This document shows positions 1 through 11,850 of a stretch of 64,000 bases of DNA, piece by piece. The notes below the pieces were generated by a model. It ran no database searches. It was not told where the DNA came from and was given only the letters and a program-made list of their open reading frames with translations. Numbering within the stretch: position 1 is the stretch's first letter; each line of letters begins with the position of its first letter. A program made the position numbers and the translations under genes. Source of the DNA: Potentilla sterilis (lineage: Eukaryota > Streptophyta > Magnoliopsida > Rosales > Rosaceae); the NCBI GenBank assembly GCA_963682095.1, contig OY821762.1, forward strand, positions 15,572,278 to 15,636,277, written 5' to 3'.

Positions 1-210
1 CTCTACCGCGCTTCTAATGCAACTGAGCCTCAGAAATTAAGATCCCGTCGTCCTCCGCAGCGCTTCCAATGCAACTGAATCTCAGAAATCAAGATATGTC
101 GTCCTCCGCTGCACTTCCAATGCAACTGAGCCTCAGAAATCAAGATTTGTCCTCCTTCGCCATGCTTCCAATGCAACTAAACCTGAGAAATCAAGACCTA
201 TCGCCGCCGC
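1..210. repeat. Minisatellite, about 52-bp unit, four copies
   Basis: Four diverged head-to-tail copies share the core CTTCCAATGCAACTGAGCC followed by TCAGAAATCAAGAT and a TCGTCCTCCG-like spacer. The array runs off the left edge of the window. No coding role is seen. Confidence 0.8.
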
Positions 211-289
211 ACCACCCTTGTTGTAGGCCGCCGTCTCACAGATAAGGCACGAACAAGGAGACCCAGTTTCGCGACGACGCGCCTCACTG

Positions 290-520
290 CCTGACCCTCA
301 AAGCTCCTCGATGCCTCGCCGTTAATGCGCCTCGCTGCCTCGCCGTCCAAGCGCCTCCCTGCCTCGCCGTCGAAACGCCTCGGTTGGCTCGCCATCAAAA
401 GCGCCTCGCTGCCTTGTCGTCCGAGCGCCTCGCTGCCTCGCCGTCAAAGCGCCTTGCTGCCTCACTGTCAAAACGCCTCGGTTGGCTCGCTGCCGACGCC
501 TCTCTCTTTGCTTGTCGCCG
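290..520. repeat. GC-rich 24-27-bp tandem repeat
   Basis: The unit GCCTCGCTGCCTCGCCGTC plus AAAGC is repeated about eight times with variants such as GCGCCTCGGTTGGCTCGCC. It stays open in several frames on both strands, as expected of a repeat whose unit is near a multiple of three. I therefore do not call a protein. The flanking 560-780 bases show nothing recognisable. Confidence 0.75.
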
Positions 521-782
521 ACGCCCTCTCTTTTTCTTATCACCAAAACTCGCTGCGCCATTGTCAATTGAGGTTAGGGTGAAAGAGTGAGATTGGAGAA
601 CCGGTCCATATATTTGGATGGCAGGTTTTGTAATTTCAGCAAATTTTAGGGATATTTATGTCATGAGATTTTTGATGGGCTAACACACTAACAGTTTTGT
701 TGGACTGCATGGTATAAAAAAAAATTAGATTTTGCCATTGGTAAATATCACCACAAAATTGTAGTTATTGGTAAGTTTGTAT

Positions 783-1330
783 TATATCTTTAATGAGAAT
801 TCCAATTTGGTTATTTAGTTGTTTTAGGTCTCAACTAGCACAACCCACACCTTATGTATGTGGAGAATGTGAAGAGAAATTAGGAGTAGAGGAAAATTTG
901 AAAAATAACCACCATCTTTTTACTATTTTATAATAAATATTCTATTTTTAAATTACTATTTTCTTTAGAAAGATGATTTCTATATCAAAGTATTTTAAGA
1001 TTTCAGGGTCATTTCTGTCAGATTTTTCAGTTTTGGCTGAGAAAGTGGGTTCTCTTAAATAATTGTATAGATATAGTTTGGTATTGAATTTTGGGGGAAT
1101 AAGCACTTATAATTAATCATCATTATGAGTTGATTATGTGGTTGGTAATTTTTTTATAAACAGCTTATTTATAAAATTTATTTGAAAAAACCACGATTTT
1201 AAAAAGCAGGTACGATGTTGCTTATTTATAACTCAGTTTTTCAATTTTTGAGTATTTTCACCTCAATACTAAACTAAGCTATAGATAATATTATAGATAA
1301 CAAACACTACTTCTAGCAAAGTTCTGCCCT
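783..1330. repeat. Upstream part of duplicated locus, copy 1
   Basis: From TATCTTTAATGAGAATTCC onward this AT-rich stretch is closely repeated at about 36700-37260. Its first 150 or so bases are repeated again at 45320-45485. No gene is seen in it. It marks the left side of a duplicated block that also contains the copia fragment and gene A/B. Confidence 0.8.
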
Positions 1331-1362
1331 CAAGATCAAATCGGTGATAAATTAAGCCACAT

Positions 1363-2240
1363 TTGTTGCTACATATAGTTGGCTGTCTCATCATATACCT
1401 TACCATTATAAGACCTGACATAGCATACTCTATTCATGTTTTAAGTAGATTTATGCATGAGCCACGTTTGAATCATATAGGTGCAGCTCTACGAATTGTC
1501 AGGTACTTAAAAGTTTTTTCCTGGCCAAGGCCTCCTTTTCTATTCTAATAATTACTTGAGCGTAAGAGCTTTTTGTGACTATGATTGGGCGGCCTGCCCC
1601 ATCACTTGCCGACCTACTACTGCCTATTGTATGTTTCTTGGCAATTCTCTTATTTCATGGCGTACAAAAAGATAAAAGACTGTGTCTCTGTCATGCGCCG
1701 AAGCTGAATATAGAGCAATGGCAAGTACTTGTTGTGAGCTCACTTGGTTACAACATTTGTTTACTGATCTTCACATACCTATTGCCAAGCTTGAAACACT
1801 TTATTGTGATAATCAAGCAGCACTTCATATTGTTGCAAATCCTATTTTTCATGAAAGAACCCGTCACATTGAAATGAATTGTCATTTCATTCGTGGCAAA
1901 ATAATTGATGGGTCTATTCGTACAAGATATGTTGGAACTTTGCAGCAATTGGCAGACATATTTACAAAGGCATTGGGCAAAGAAAGGATCAAAAATCTAC
2001 TGTACAAGTTGGGAATTCTTGACATTCACTCCCCAACTTGAGAGGGAGAGTGTTGAGAATATTGTGTAATTAAGGATTTGATTCATTGTATCTTTAGGAA
2101 TCTTGTATATTTATTATGTATCTTTTCCTTTCCTAGTTTATAGGCTTTACTTGCTCTCCAAGAACTCTTCCTGTATATAAACACCTATTCTGTATCAATG
2201 AGAATATATTGTATTCAGCCTCAATACTTTCTTATAAAGA
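1363..2240 (+). mobile_element. Decayed Ty1/copia fragment (RT end, RNase H, 3' LTR piece), copy 1
   Basis: Translation shows copia reverse-transcriptase/RNase H signatures in two frames. These are RPDIAYSIHVLSRFM near 1410-1455, AEAEYRAMASTCCELTWLQH near 1690-1760, CDNQAALHI, HERTRHIEMNCHFIR and LADIFTKALGKERI. The frame change and the missing gag, protease and integrase show it is dead. A purine-rich GAGAGGGAGAG precedes TGTTGAGAATATT at about 2051, which looks like a polypurine tract followed by the start of a 3' LTR with a TATA-like TATATAAACACC at about 2174. The fragment is flanked by two copies of a TCGGTGATAAA-containing sequence (about 1335 and 2240). The paralogous locus at 37300-38160 carries the same insertion. 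Confidence 0.85.
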
Positions 2241-2426
2241 TCATATCGGTGATAAAGCCACGAGGTACGTAATCTGTAAGCCGTCGTCCTCTAATGAAGT
2301 TTCCTTCAAGAGCTTAATTATAACGTTTTTGACAAGGTGTTTGTATAAGTAATTAATTGCAGGTTCCATCGATATCACAAGGTTTAAAGCTTCAAGAGTC
2401 CAAAGCGCGCAGTAGTAGCCTCTATC

Positions 2427-4271
2427 ATGAACCTCAGTGCTTTGAGTTTCGTGGAGTTGGGAGCCTTTCCTAAGTTTAGGGTTAGGGTTCCAAACAGCAG
2501 CAAATTTAATCGTGTCTCGTGCTTCTTCAACCCTAATACTGAAATGCCACCCAGATCCAAGTGTCGATTATCCTTAATAATCACTCCTTCCAGTTTGCCT
2601 TCAAATGCTTGTTTGCCATCTTCCTTTCACAGAGATTGCGCCCTAACGCTAAGGGCCACTACTGAAGATGAAAGCGGTGAATCCTCCACCGATGACGAAG
2701 ATTTAGATTTGTGGAAAGATATGTCACCGCTGGATCCTGATTATCTCCATTATGGCTTGATCTACCACAACGTCCTAGTTCTGGTACATATTTGGCTACA
2801 ACGTTAATATTGTTATATGCTTTTTATTTTCATTTCATTCCTTCTGCATATACTTTCTCATAGTATTAATTAAACTAGCTAGTGATCGATCTCTTAACAA
2901 ACGTTCATGTACAAACATTCATGCGTTTGTCTATTAGGGTTTACGCATTTTATGTTACATTACTGTCTTATCAATTAAGCTAAGGCGAAATTGAGTTTTG
3001 TTAGATATTTCTTTTCCAGCTGGGATTAAACTGTTTTTCATGATTTTTTGTTTAATCTTTAATGTCATCGAGGTAATAGAAATCAATTATGGCTAACATC
3101 ACCTCTTCTGTTTTTCACTACAGAGTTGTCAGATCACTTGGATGTTGAATTTTAATTCACAAATACCTGAGCGGGTTAAGAAAGATAGTCTATCTTGCTT
3201 CCAAAGGATTATTGAACAATTTTGCATCAGTGAAGTGAAGACGATTGAAGCCACAAATCATTTTAAGATAGCGGAACTCTTTCTAAAGCAGAAATGCAGA
3301 TCCCATCCCCACATACTATCGGTACGTGATTGATTGCTAGGTTTTATAATTATTACTAGATCTTCATGAGCTTAATTTGTAGTGTGGTATTGTAGTACTT
3401 AAACGACATTATGAAAGAACTATGCTGGTGACAGTTTATTATCTCCTTGCTAACTAATTTTTTATCTTATTAATGTTTAAAGGTATTCGAGTATTTACCA
3501 TCAACCCAGCAAGCTGAGTTCATCAACGATGTTGCCTCAGAACTTATGTTAATGAACGCCGTCAAGATTGTCAATGGCGAATGGGATGTCCTTTGCGATA
3601 TGGCTGAAGAAATTAGCGACCTCATATTAATGGATGATGATTGTGTTCCCAACATTGCTGCTAGTACAAGAACTAGTAAACTTACGGTGGCACACTGTGC
3701 GCTTGTTTTAAACCAAGCACTGCATGTGATTCGTGATGTACGTTTAAGAATGTGCGATATGTCCCGTGTTTATTATGATATAGCAGATTACCTGGACGAT
3801 GTAGAAGAAGAAGTTGTTGCTCGTGGACGTTGGCCGAGACTTTTTCAGAAATGTCGTCTGTCGTTATTTGAGACTCATGACTGCATTATAGAAATGAAAA
3901 ACGTTATGCAAAAGATCAATTCTAGAATGATGGGCGTTGGTAGACTCATATGCGAGTGCATGACTTGTTACGACTTCAAGGAGCAAATGATGAAGAAACA
4001 TAAGATGTCAACAATGGAGGTCGATGATTTTGATGATATTCAGAAAAATCTTGATCTTGCAGATGAAAATTTAGCTAAGTTGCTTCCTTGCCCAAATTTG
4101 GTGAAATCTGCTCGTGAGATATCTACCAACTATGTCAATATGAGAAATATCTTTCTTGGGTTTGAACATTCACTTATTGCCTACCGAAGCATATGGCGGG
4201 GAATTATAATGTTTGATCAGAAGATTAACGAAGCTCGTCATGAAGGGAAAAAGTTAACCCTGGAGGCATGA
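2427..4271 (+). CDS. Gene A: three-exon gene, unrecognised family, possibly plastid-targeted
   Basis: Exons are 2427-2783, 3124-3321 and 3483-4271. All have GT..AG boundaries and all introns are phase 0, giving 447 residues plus stop. I do not recognise the family. Residues 1 to about 75 are rich in Ser, Arg, Pro and hydroxylated residues with almost no acids, and could be a transit peptide. An acidic Ser/Asp/Glu stretch (about 80-100) follows. The rest is a mostly helical-looking soluble region with IPERVKKDSLSCFQRIIEQF in exon 2, and MAEEISDLI and RWPRLFQKCRLSLFE in exon 3. No membrane segment or catalytic motif is evident. The paralogue at 38340-44720 keeps the same exon lengths apart from one codon and has no stops, which supports both being real. 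The ATG chosen opens the shared frame. Function is unknown. Confidence 0.8.
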
Positions 4272-4934
4272 GAATGGCGTAGCTAGGATGAGGATGGGGG
4301 GCGTGGTTCGTTTCAAATGTTCTTTTCTTGTGGTTCTTAAATGTTCTTTTCTAAGGTTTAACCCTTTTGTTTTTGGCAATTTTCGGATGTACTTTATTCC
4401 AACTTTTCTCTCCATTGTTGTGATGTCTAGTTAGCTTAATTTGAATCTAGGCTTCTATTGGTTGCTGTGCACCTTGCACATTGTCTTTAGGTTTTATTTC
4501 TTCAGCATTTATAGTACCTTCAATTGCGATGGTTATTGCATCTCTCTCCCCCAATCCTTTTTCATGTTTCATGTTTGAGAAAGAAGATACTTTCATTGGT
4601 GAAGTTTCTTACCGGTACCGGTATGCCAGACCTTCTGTTTGGTTGAAGTGTTAAATTTGAAGTGAGAATTCTGTACCCCAGTAATAAATGTAGCTTCTGT
4701 CACTTCTCATATGGTCGATTTTCGCTCTCTCTTGATAGTATTATTGAGTCAGTTATGTGGACTGGGGGACTAAGTATTATTGAATGTGAATTTTAGATTT
4801 TAATGGAGTCAGTTATGGAAAACATTTACTTCGGAATGGCCACAGCCCCCTCCTGTCCCTTCTTGGTTCTGCCCCTGATTACACTCTAAACATGGTAGTA
4901 TTTTAGACAAACAGAGAACACTACGGATTATACT
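4272..4934. other. 3' flank of gene A
   Basis: The first 460 or so bases match the 3' flank of gene B at 44721-45178 and likely hold the 3' UTR. Identity stops at about 4738 after CTCTCTTGATAG, which marks the right edge of the duplicated block. The remaining bases are AT-rich and without a recognisable gene. Confidence 0.6.
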
Positions 4935-5100
4935 AACTAGATGAACTGAACATACTCTAAATGCAAGAGCTAGACAACCAGCTAACTACATGAACCAAAC
5001 ACTCATATGAACTTATGAACTACATGAACCAAATACTCTCATACGAACTACATGAACCAAACACTCTCAGACGAACTACATGAACTAAACAACGTCACAA
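4935..5100. repeat. Minisatellite, about 30-bp unit
   Basis: Four to five copies of GAACTACATGAACCAAACAC followed by TCTCA and a short variable spacer. It is non-coding as far as can be seen and lies between gene A and the putative small gene. Confidence 0.8.
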
Positions 5101-5416
5101 TAGAGTAAATTTACGATTGACACAATATAGCATTTTTCTTTGTTTCTTTGTTTCTTTTTATTTTTCTATTCAATGATCGGTGGTTTTCATGGAATATACT
5201 TGTCCAGATCAGGAACTTTTCCAGTAGCCTCATCAATGGGTCGTGGTAGCGGCTGTGAGTCCTGTGAGGTTCTGAGTTGATTAGGATAGCAGACTCTGAG
5301 AAAGGAACACTCAATTCGGAAGTGTGACAACTTAAATAATGTTGTAATTCATTTTTGAAATTAAGTCGTCTCTTTGCGAACATTAGATAATGTACGTAGT
5401 TGTGTTGTCTTGACAA

Positions 5417-8203
5417 ATGACAAGATCAAACCCCGACCTGACTCGTAACATTCTCACTCAACTCTCTCAACTCTCAACCCGGCCACAAAATCTCACATGG
5501 AGATCGAGTTCCGACCGCATTGCGATCCAGAAGCGGAAAGGGCGAATCACCGAGTTGACTACCGCCGACGTGGACAGAGAGCCACATATAGCCAAGGGTC
5601 AAATTGCCACAACCGGAGTTGTTCGATCTCAAAGGCTTGGAGCGTCAAATCGTCGCCGGCTGCTTCTACAGGTGAATTCATTTCTGGGGTTTGGCTATTG
5701 AGCTTCCCTTTTACTCTTTTAGATATTGTGGTTGTAGTAACCCGATTTTTCTTGTTTATTTACTTTGTAATTTTCTCATAATTAGTTGAAGGATGTTTTA
5801 TGAGAGTTGGCATTTCGTGTGCGTGTATTTAATCGTTGCGCGACGTTGGAAGTGATTTCGAGATTTATATTTTTGAAAAACGTCAAGTTTCAATGGGTCA
5901 AAAGTTGACTTTTATATTTTTAAAAAAGTTCTCCTCGCGAAAGTCGTAGAGCCCGACGATACGAGTTCGTAGACACACCGCACGCGTGAAACGGATGTCG
6001 TATGAAGAAGTTACGACATGTCGAACTTATTTCCAAAATCAGAAATTGCTATAAATAGAAGGAAATTTCGGGTAAAAGTTAGAATTTCCTTTTTAGTCCG
6101 TTTTACCTTTTACTGTAGCATTTTTCACTGTTCATCGTTTTCCCCCGAAAATTTACTGTTCCTACCGGTCAAACCACCTCCGATCTCCGCCGTCCGGCAG
6201 CCACGGCGCAAGCGCCACCCACCGGTCGGTTGGGTTTTCCTCCCTCTTCCTTTCCAGCTAAGGATCGGCCGGAACCGACGCCGGAGCAAGACGCAGCGGA
6301 GCTCGAAAGCTCCTGCCACCGTTCATGGCGGTGCTGCAGCCGCACCAGGCGTCGCCGGCGCTCGAGCCGCCCGTCGATCGACTCCTCTCCTCCGTGCGCT
6401 TCTCTTGGTGTGGGTGGTTGTCGTAGCGACCGGATCGGGAAACGTCTCCGATCGGGTCGACCCGACCCGTTTCCAGCACCCAGATCTGGCCCAGCCCAGA
6501 CCCGACTAGGCCCGGCCCAGACCCGACCCGACCCGGTCAGTCCAGTCAACATTGACTGTTGACCAACGTTGACTGACGTTGACCGTCAGTGTTGACCGTT
6601 GACCGGCACAGTAGCAGTCCAATCCGAACGCCGTTTCGGTCCGAATCGACTCGTTTCCTCCGTGTTCCGACGTTAAGCTGTGATTTACCAATTTTGGTGA
6701 ATTGAGGTGAGTAAACCTCACGTTGATCGCATTTTATACGAGTTTATTTATATTATTTGATCGTTATATGCAAAACTGTTTTATGGAAATGATATTTGTT
6801 TTAAAGTGAATGAACTTGATCGACTACGGTTCATTGGTAAGTAAAATGAATTTAATATAAAAATGATTTCTAAAGTGTTTTACGATCAATGACTATAGTT
6901 GGTATTAGTGGACTATTCCTGAGTGAATGTCTACGTATATATATATTTACGTGATATATCTATTGTGAGTGAGCTTTGGGTGAATTTATCTTGTTACAGA
7001 ATTGTCATAATTGAATTCATATGAGTTGTATGACGTGTGATTGAGTTGGTATGAAAACCAACAGCCAGTGAGAGATCTTTCATGTGTTATGATGGAGATT
7101 TCTCACGTGCGGCGTTTAGGTCCACCCTGTGAGATGATGGGGGATCGGCAAATATATCGGGAACCAAGCCTTTGGCCGGGTGATTGGTTACGATCAGTTA
7201 GAGCTCTAGTCTGTCTGCCTTTGTGTCAGTTGATGGGAATGACATATGTCATTGCCCCGAGTTGAGTCTTTTGTTTGATTGTGGTTGTGTTGGGAATGTG
7301 TTTTCCTTTTTGTTGCTTTAATTCTTTTATCTTGAACTTGTTCGGTTTACTCACACGAGCTTTGAAATCTTACCGGGTTTGTTGTTTACAACCCGGTGCA
7401 CCAATTGATGGTGTAGGGGTTAGACCTACAGGTGAGGACCAACAGTCAGGAGGAGGCTCTTGAGTCACGTAGCTAGTAGGTGTGAGCCAGTGACCTGGGT
7501 TGTATTCTTTTTGGGTTAGAGAGTGTTAGCGTGAGACTCTATTTTACATCTATATTCTTTTATTGATGTAATATTTTGAGTGTTTAGAGCTACGCACTTA
7601 ACCTCTGTTGTTGTACAAAGTTATTCGTTTGAAAACTTTAAGTATTTGAGTTTATTTGTGTTGGTTTTCACTTAGTCGAATTTGGATTTTTATTATCCGA
7701 AATTCGGGTTGTGACAGTGGTTTTGGTATTGCGCAGTGTTTGTGAAAATTTCTAAACTAAAATGTTTTGCTTCAAATGAGAGTTGATAGTTGATAGTTGT
7801 TTTCGTCAATGGTGGAAACTTGGGGTATTGATTCTGGGTTCAGTTTGGGTAATGCCACTTTATGATTCCTTTTGGTTCAACTGCTGAAATATAGCTAGGC
7901 TCTAGTCAAGTTTAAATCTTTCCAATCAAGTTCTTAAACTTCAGATAGTAGCTCTATGCATCGGGTTGTTGTATTTATGCTAGTGATTCTCACTCTTATG
8001 TAGATTTTTGCCCTGTTTTTGTTGATTTGAACGTTTCGTATTGGCATTGCTCAAATAAGAGTGTCTGACTATCTGTTTATTATGAATTGGTTTCGGTTTA
8101 TCTGCTTTATATGCTAGAGGTGCAATTGAGGTTCTGAAACATTTTCCAGGAGCAGCTAGAATGCAAATGGGGTGATCATGGTCTTAAACAAATATGCATA
8201 TAG
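5417..8203 (+). CDS. Putative small two-exon gene split by a solo LTR
   Basis: Exon 1 (5417-5671, 85 codons) ends CTACAG|GTGAAT. A matching phase-0 acceptor lies at 8148-8149 (TTTTCCAG|GAGCAG), followed by 17 codons and TAG at 8201-8203. Together they encode about 102 basic, Ser/Thr/Arg-rich residues ending KQICI. I recognise no family. The intron contains the solo LTR 5733-7716. Once the LTR is removed it is an ordinary intron of roughly 490 bases. The support is splice-site logic only. An alternative is a 5' UTR exon of a non-coding transcript, since exon 1 is also open in the next frame from 5497. Confidence 0.35.
5733..7716 (+). mobile_element. Solo LTR, family S (copy 1), TSD GTGGT
   Basis: It starts TGTAGTAACCCGATT and ends CGGGTTGTGACA. 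It is bordered by GTGGT at 5728-5732 and again at 7717-7721, giving a clean 5-bp target duplication. No second LTR or internal region is present, so it is a solo LTR left by LTR-LTR recombination (inference). A GC-rich segment at 6170-6540 gives overlapping open frames on both strands that I treat as non-coding LTR sequence. Related copies are at 17860-29162 (reverse) and 33089-36050. The superfamily cannot be told without an internal region. Confidence 0.9.
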
Positions 8204-9044
8204 TTGGCCAAGCTCAAGTATAATATTACTAAAGCTTGCTTCTTCTTTTTTTATTGAATCATAGAGCCAAAAGCTTGGTAGTAGAAATTGTTAGTTTATG
8301 CAGAACAATTGCATACACAACAAGTTCCAGAAAATTGGTGCAATGAGCATATAATTCATTCTTTTAAAAACTCAAAAACAAGTAATAATTAAGTTAAATA
8401 ACACATCGCAACAGTGATATAAAGAGAATGAAATTTATGTATCATTTACTTTTACAGACCATAGCTAGGTACATGTAGTAGTCTAAAACTTGAGATCGAC
8501 TGGCTAGCTCTCATCTACCAAAGATTGTTAGATCAATTTCACTGAACACATCGTCATCAGGGTTGTTAGAAGAACACCCTGTTTTGACTTGAACAGCTCT
8601 TGTAAACCAATTTCTATAATATAAAAAGTGGGGAAAAAGAAAAGAAAAAAGGAGTAGAATCTCTATATATATATAATTCTCAAAATTTGTATACTTCATT
8701 AACAAATCTCTAAACTCTATTGCTTGCCTTTTAGAATTCACTATCTCTCATAAAAAAATAAAAACAGTAAATAAAGAAAAATATCTATTTTTGTTTTACT
8801 CAAATAAATATATAATATTTATATAAATTTATTAAATTATACAGGAAAACATTTAATTTCGTATGATAAAATAGAAGAGCTGTTGGAGTTGAGTCCTTTT
8901 TATTTTAGAGATTTTGTGATTTCCTCCTATCATTTATAATAGAAGAATTATACAAGAGCTGTTGGAAATGCTCTTAGCTAACAAAGTCTCTCCTCTTAAT
9001 AATTGTATAGATAGATAGATGAGTAGAAACTCTAATTATAAATT
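8204..9044. other. AT-rich spacer
   Basis: Low-complexity AT-rich sequence between the putative small gene and MULE-1. Nothing coding is supported. The last nine bases (9036-9044, TTATAAATT) are the left target duplication of MULE-1. Confidence 0.6.
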
Positions 9045-9224
9045 GGGCTAATTATAAAAAAGGGCTGTTGAAAGCCCATAATTATAAAAAAGCCTAAATT
9101 TTAAAGGCCTTATAATAAAGGGGCAGTAGTTAACAAATAACCAAACAATATCATATAATTACACAATATGCCACTGGAAACGAAATTGGACTGGAAACGG
9201 AACTGGAAACGGAGTGGGTACAGT

Positions 9225-9560
9225 ACCGTTAAGTGGTTACGCAAGATCATTCTCTCACTCCACTACTATTCACTCTCTCTTTGTCTGAATCAAATACTGT
9301 TCACTCTCTCCAAAATATAGGTCAAAACTTCTCTCTTTCTCTGAATCTCCGACACGGAATCTCCGAAGCCGAATCTCCACTGTCACCGGTTCACGCTCCT
9401 TATCCACTCTCACCGGCTTACGCTGCTTCTCCACTGTCACCGACTCACGTTGCTTCTCCATTGTCACCTGCTAAAAACTGCTTCTCCACCATCACCGACT
9501 AACCACCGCTTCTCCACCTCACTGTACCGGACGTGCGAAATAGTTACAGGTAACAAACCT
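9225..9560 (+). repeat. Leader of MULE-1 Ulp1 gene with 34-bp tandem repeat
   Basis: This CT-rich leader resembles 45690-45960 of MULE-2 (CTCTCACTCCACTACTATTC in both). Positions 9360-9510 hold four imperfect copies of TCTCCACTGTCACCGACTCA followed by CGTTGCT. It could be the first, untranslated exon, since CTACTGGTAACAA-like donor sequence follows at about 9549. The array is much shorter in MULE-2. Confidence 0.5.
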
Positions 9561-9860
9561 AAAGAACCTTTCACAAACTTTTCAGTCCATTTTAAAACAA
9601 AATCGATGAGATATATGAAGTTTGAAATAAAAAATGAGAAACTAGAGAAACTATTCAGTATTTGCTGAAAAAAAGATAAGAAATGTAAGATGATTAGACT
9701 GGGTTGCAGAGAGTGAAGAGGAAGAAAGTGGAGGATGGATAATGATTTTAGGTTGGGGGGATTAACTGACAAATTGGAAGATGATTTTAGGTTTATTACA
9801 AATATACAGTGTTTACCAGTGTTTATAGAACATTTTGTTAAAGAAAAAATAGTTGGAACT

Positions 9861-10278
9861 AGGGCTGGGCGTTTTGGCCCGATGGACCGAAAGCCCGGCC
9901 TGAAAAACCCGAAAAACCCCGAAACGGGTCGATCCCTTTATATTAAAAGCCCGGACCGAATTTGGGCCCGAACCGAAACAAAAAAATCGGGTCGGGCTTG
10001 GGCCTTGAAATTTTTGGGACCGAAAACCCGGCCCTGCCCGATAATGCATAAATAAATATAATATTTGTAACTATGTTAATATAAGTAGCTTCTGCTCCAG
10101 TAGTTAGGAGCTTGTTTGTTTTGCAAGAGGTCTGAGGTTTGAATCCTATCTCCTCCAACTTAATTTTGACGATTTGTTTTCCAGCTAAAATGGGCCCGAA
10201 CCGGCCTGAGCCCAATATTTCGGGCTTTGGGTCGGTCTTGAGTTGTTGAAAGGCCCGAACCGGCCCGAGCCCAGCCCT
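9861..10278. mobile_element. GC-rich 418-bp inverted-terminal element, TSD AGTTGGAACT
   Basis: The ends AGGGCTGGGC and GCCCAGCCCT are perfect inverted repeats. The flanks AGTTGGAACT (9851-9860 and 10279-10288) are duplicated. MULE-2 has the empty site at about 46253-46265 (GGTTGGAACTATC), which confirms an insertion. The interior is rich in GGCCCGAACCGG-type words. The centre contains GGTTTGAATCC, which resembles a tRNA B box. A relative with captured coding sequence lies at 54296-55138. Confidence 0.8.
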
Positions 10279-11850
10279 AGTTGGAACTATCAAAGTAACT
10301 ATTATATAACTGCTCTTATTTTGAATTTTGCTTGAGGGCTAAATATTCTGACTGTTTGTGTGTGTGTGCATGCGTGCGAGAATGAAACTGTGTTATCTTC
10401 ATTGAACTATATTAGTAACTATTTTAGTAACTATCAAACTGTTTTTAATTTATGTGAATGAAACTATCTTGTATAAATATTGAATAACTCTGTTAGTAAC
10501 TGTGGGATTTGCTAATACATATATATGCAGAAAATTGCACTAAAACAAACAAGTAGTCAAGAAAAACAGGTCACTAGTAGTGATGATGATAGAGAATACG
10601 AGTTCAGAACAAAGAAAAGGAACGATCAAAATGTCCAGAAAACAACTGGAAAACAAAATCAGCAAAAGGTAACTATCTATCTTTATAACTGAAATTTTTA
10701 TTTTTTATAGAAACTACGAAATATGATAGTAACTATCATAGTAACTAGGAAAAATAACTAGTAACTATGAAAAATAACTAGTAATTATCATAGTAACTAT
10801 AATAAAATAACTAGTAACTATCACAGTATCTATAACTATAATAGTGACTAGTAACTATCACAGTAACTAGTAACTATGATAGTAACTAATTCAAATAGAT
10901 AGTAAATTATAGAAACTATTAATGTAACTATTAAGCAGTTAGTAAATGCAAAATGTTAATGTATAAATCATCTAGTTGGACCGCAGAAGAAAAAAGAAGA
11001 ACAGCCAGAAGGGGAAGACAAAAAGAAGAAACGGGAAAGAAAATCACCACAATCAGTAAGTAACTATACTACTAACTGTATTTCTTATAAGTAACTACCT
11101 CAGTAACTATGTTACAACTGAATGAGTGTCTCAATATATGTGTTTATTAAATGTGCAGATACGCAAAGGTAAAGTATCGGCAACTGCCAAAAGAAAAAGA
11201 AAAAGAAATTATGAAAGCGGCAGCGATGATAATGATGCTGCTGATGGAAGAAAAAGAAAGCAAGCACGACAATCAGTAAGTAATTGTCACAGTAACTGTT
11301 TTTGTTTTGAGTAACTATCTTAGTAACTATGTTTAATTAAAAAACTGTCGTAGTAACTTTGCTTATCAAATGTGTAGATAAGGGAAGAAAGGGGAACTGA
11401 AGCTAAGAAAAGAAAACTGAAGCAAAAGGATGATGTTGATGATGATAATGAATCTGAACATTAAATTGATGAAGATGATGATAAAGCTACACATGAGCTC
11501 ACCCTGATAGAAAAACAAGAAGAACATCATCAACTGAAAAATCCTGTAAGTAACTATCAAAGTAACTATAAAAAAATAACTAGTAACTATTATAGTAACT
11601 ATCATAGTTACTAGTAACTATGATAGGAACTAATCAAAGTAACTATGATAGGAACTAATCAAAGTAGATAGTAACTATCATAGTAACTATCAAAGGTACT
11701 AGTAACTATCATAGTAACTATGAAATTAAATAGTAACTATCATTGTAACTACCATTGTATCTATCAAATTAACTAGTAAAAATATCATAATAATTATCAT
11801 TCAACTGTCATTGTAATTTTGTTGTTTTAATTGTGTTTTAAAATAAGCAG

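Noticed and set aside
325..590. Repeat-encoded open frames on both strands
   Set aside because: They are produced by a 24-27-bp tandem repeat that is open in several frames; no support for translation.
5111..5416. 101-codon open frame on -
   Set aside because: Low-complexity AT-rich 3' half, no recognisable motif, and it abuts a better-supported + exon; probably chance.
6018..6562. Overlapping open frames on both strands
   Set aside because: They lie in the GC-rich block of a solo LTR; related LTR copies have equivalent frames with no conserved protein.
10085..10160. A tRNA gene
   Set aside because: Only a B-box-like GGTTTGAATCC is convincing; no cloverleaf or acceptor stem could be matched by eye.
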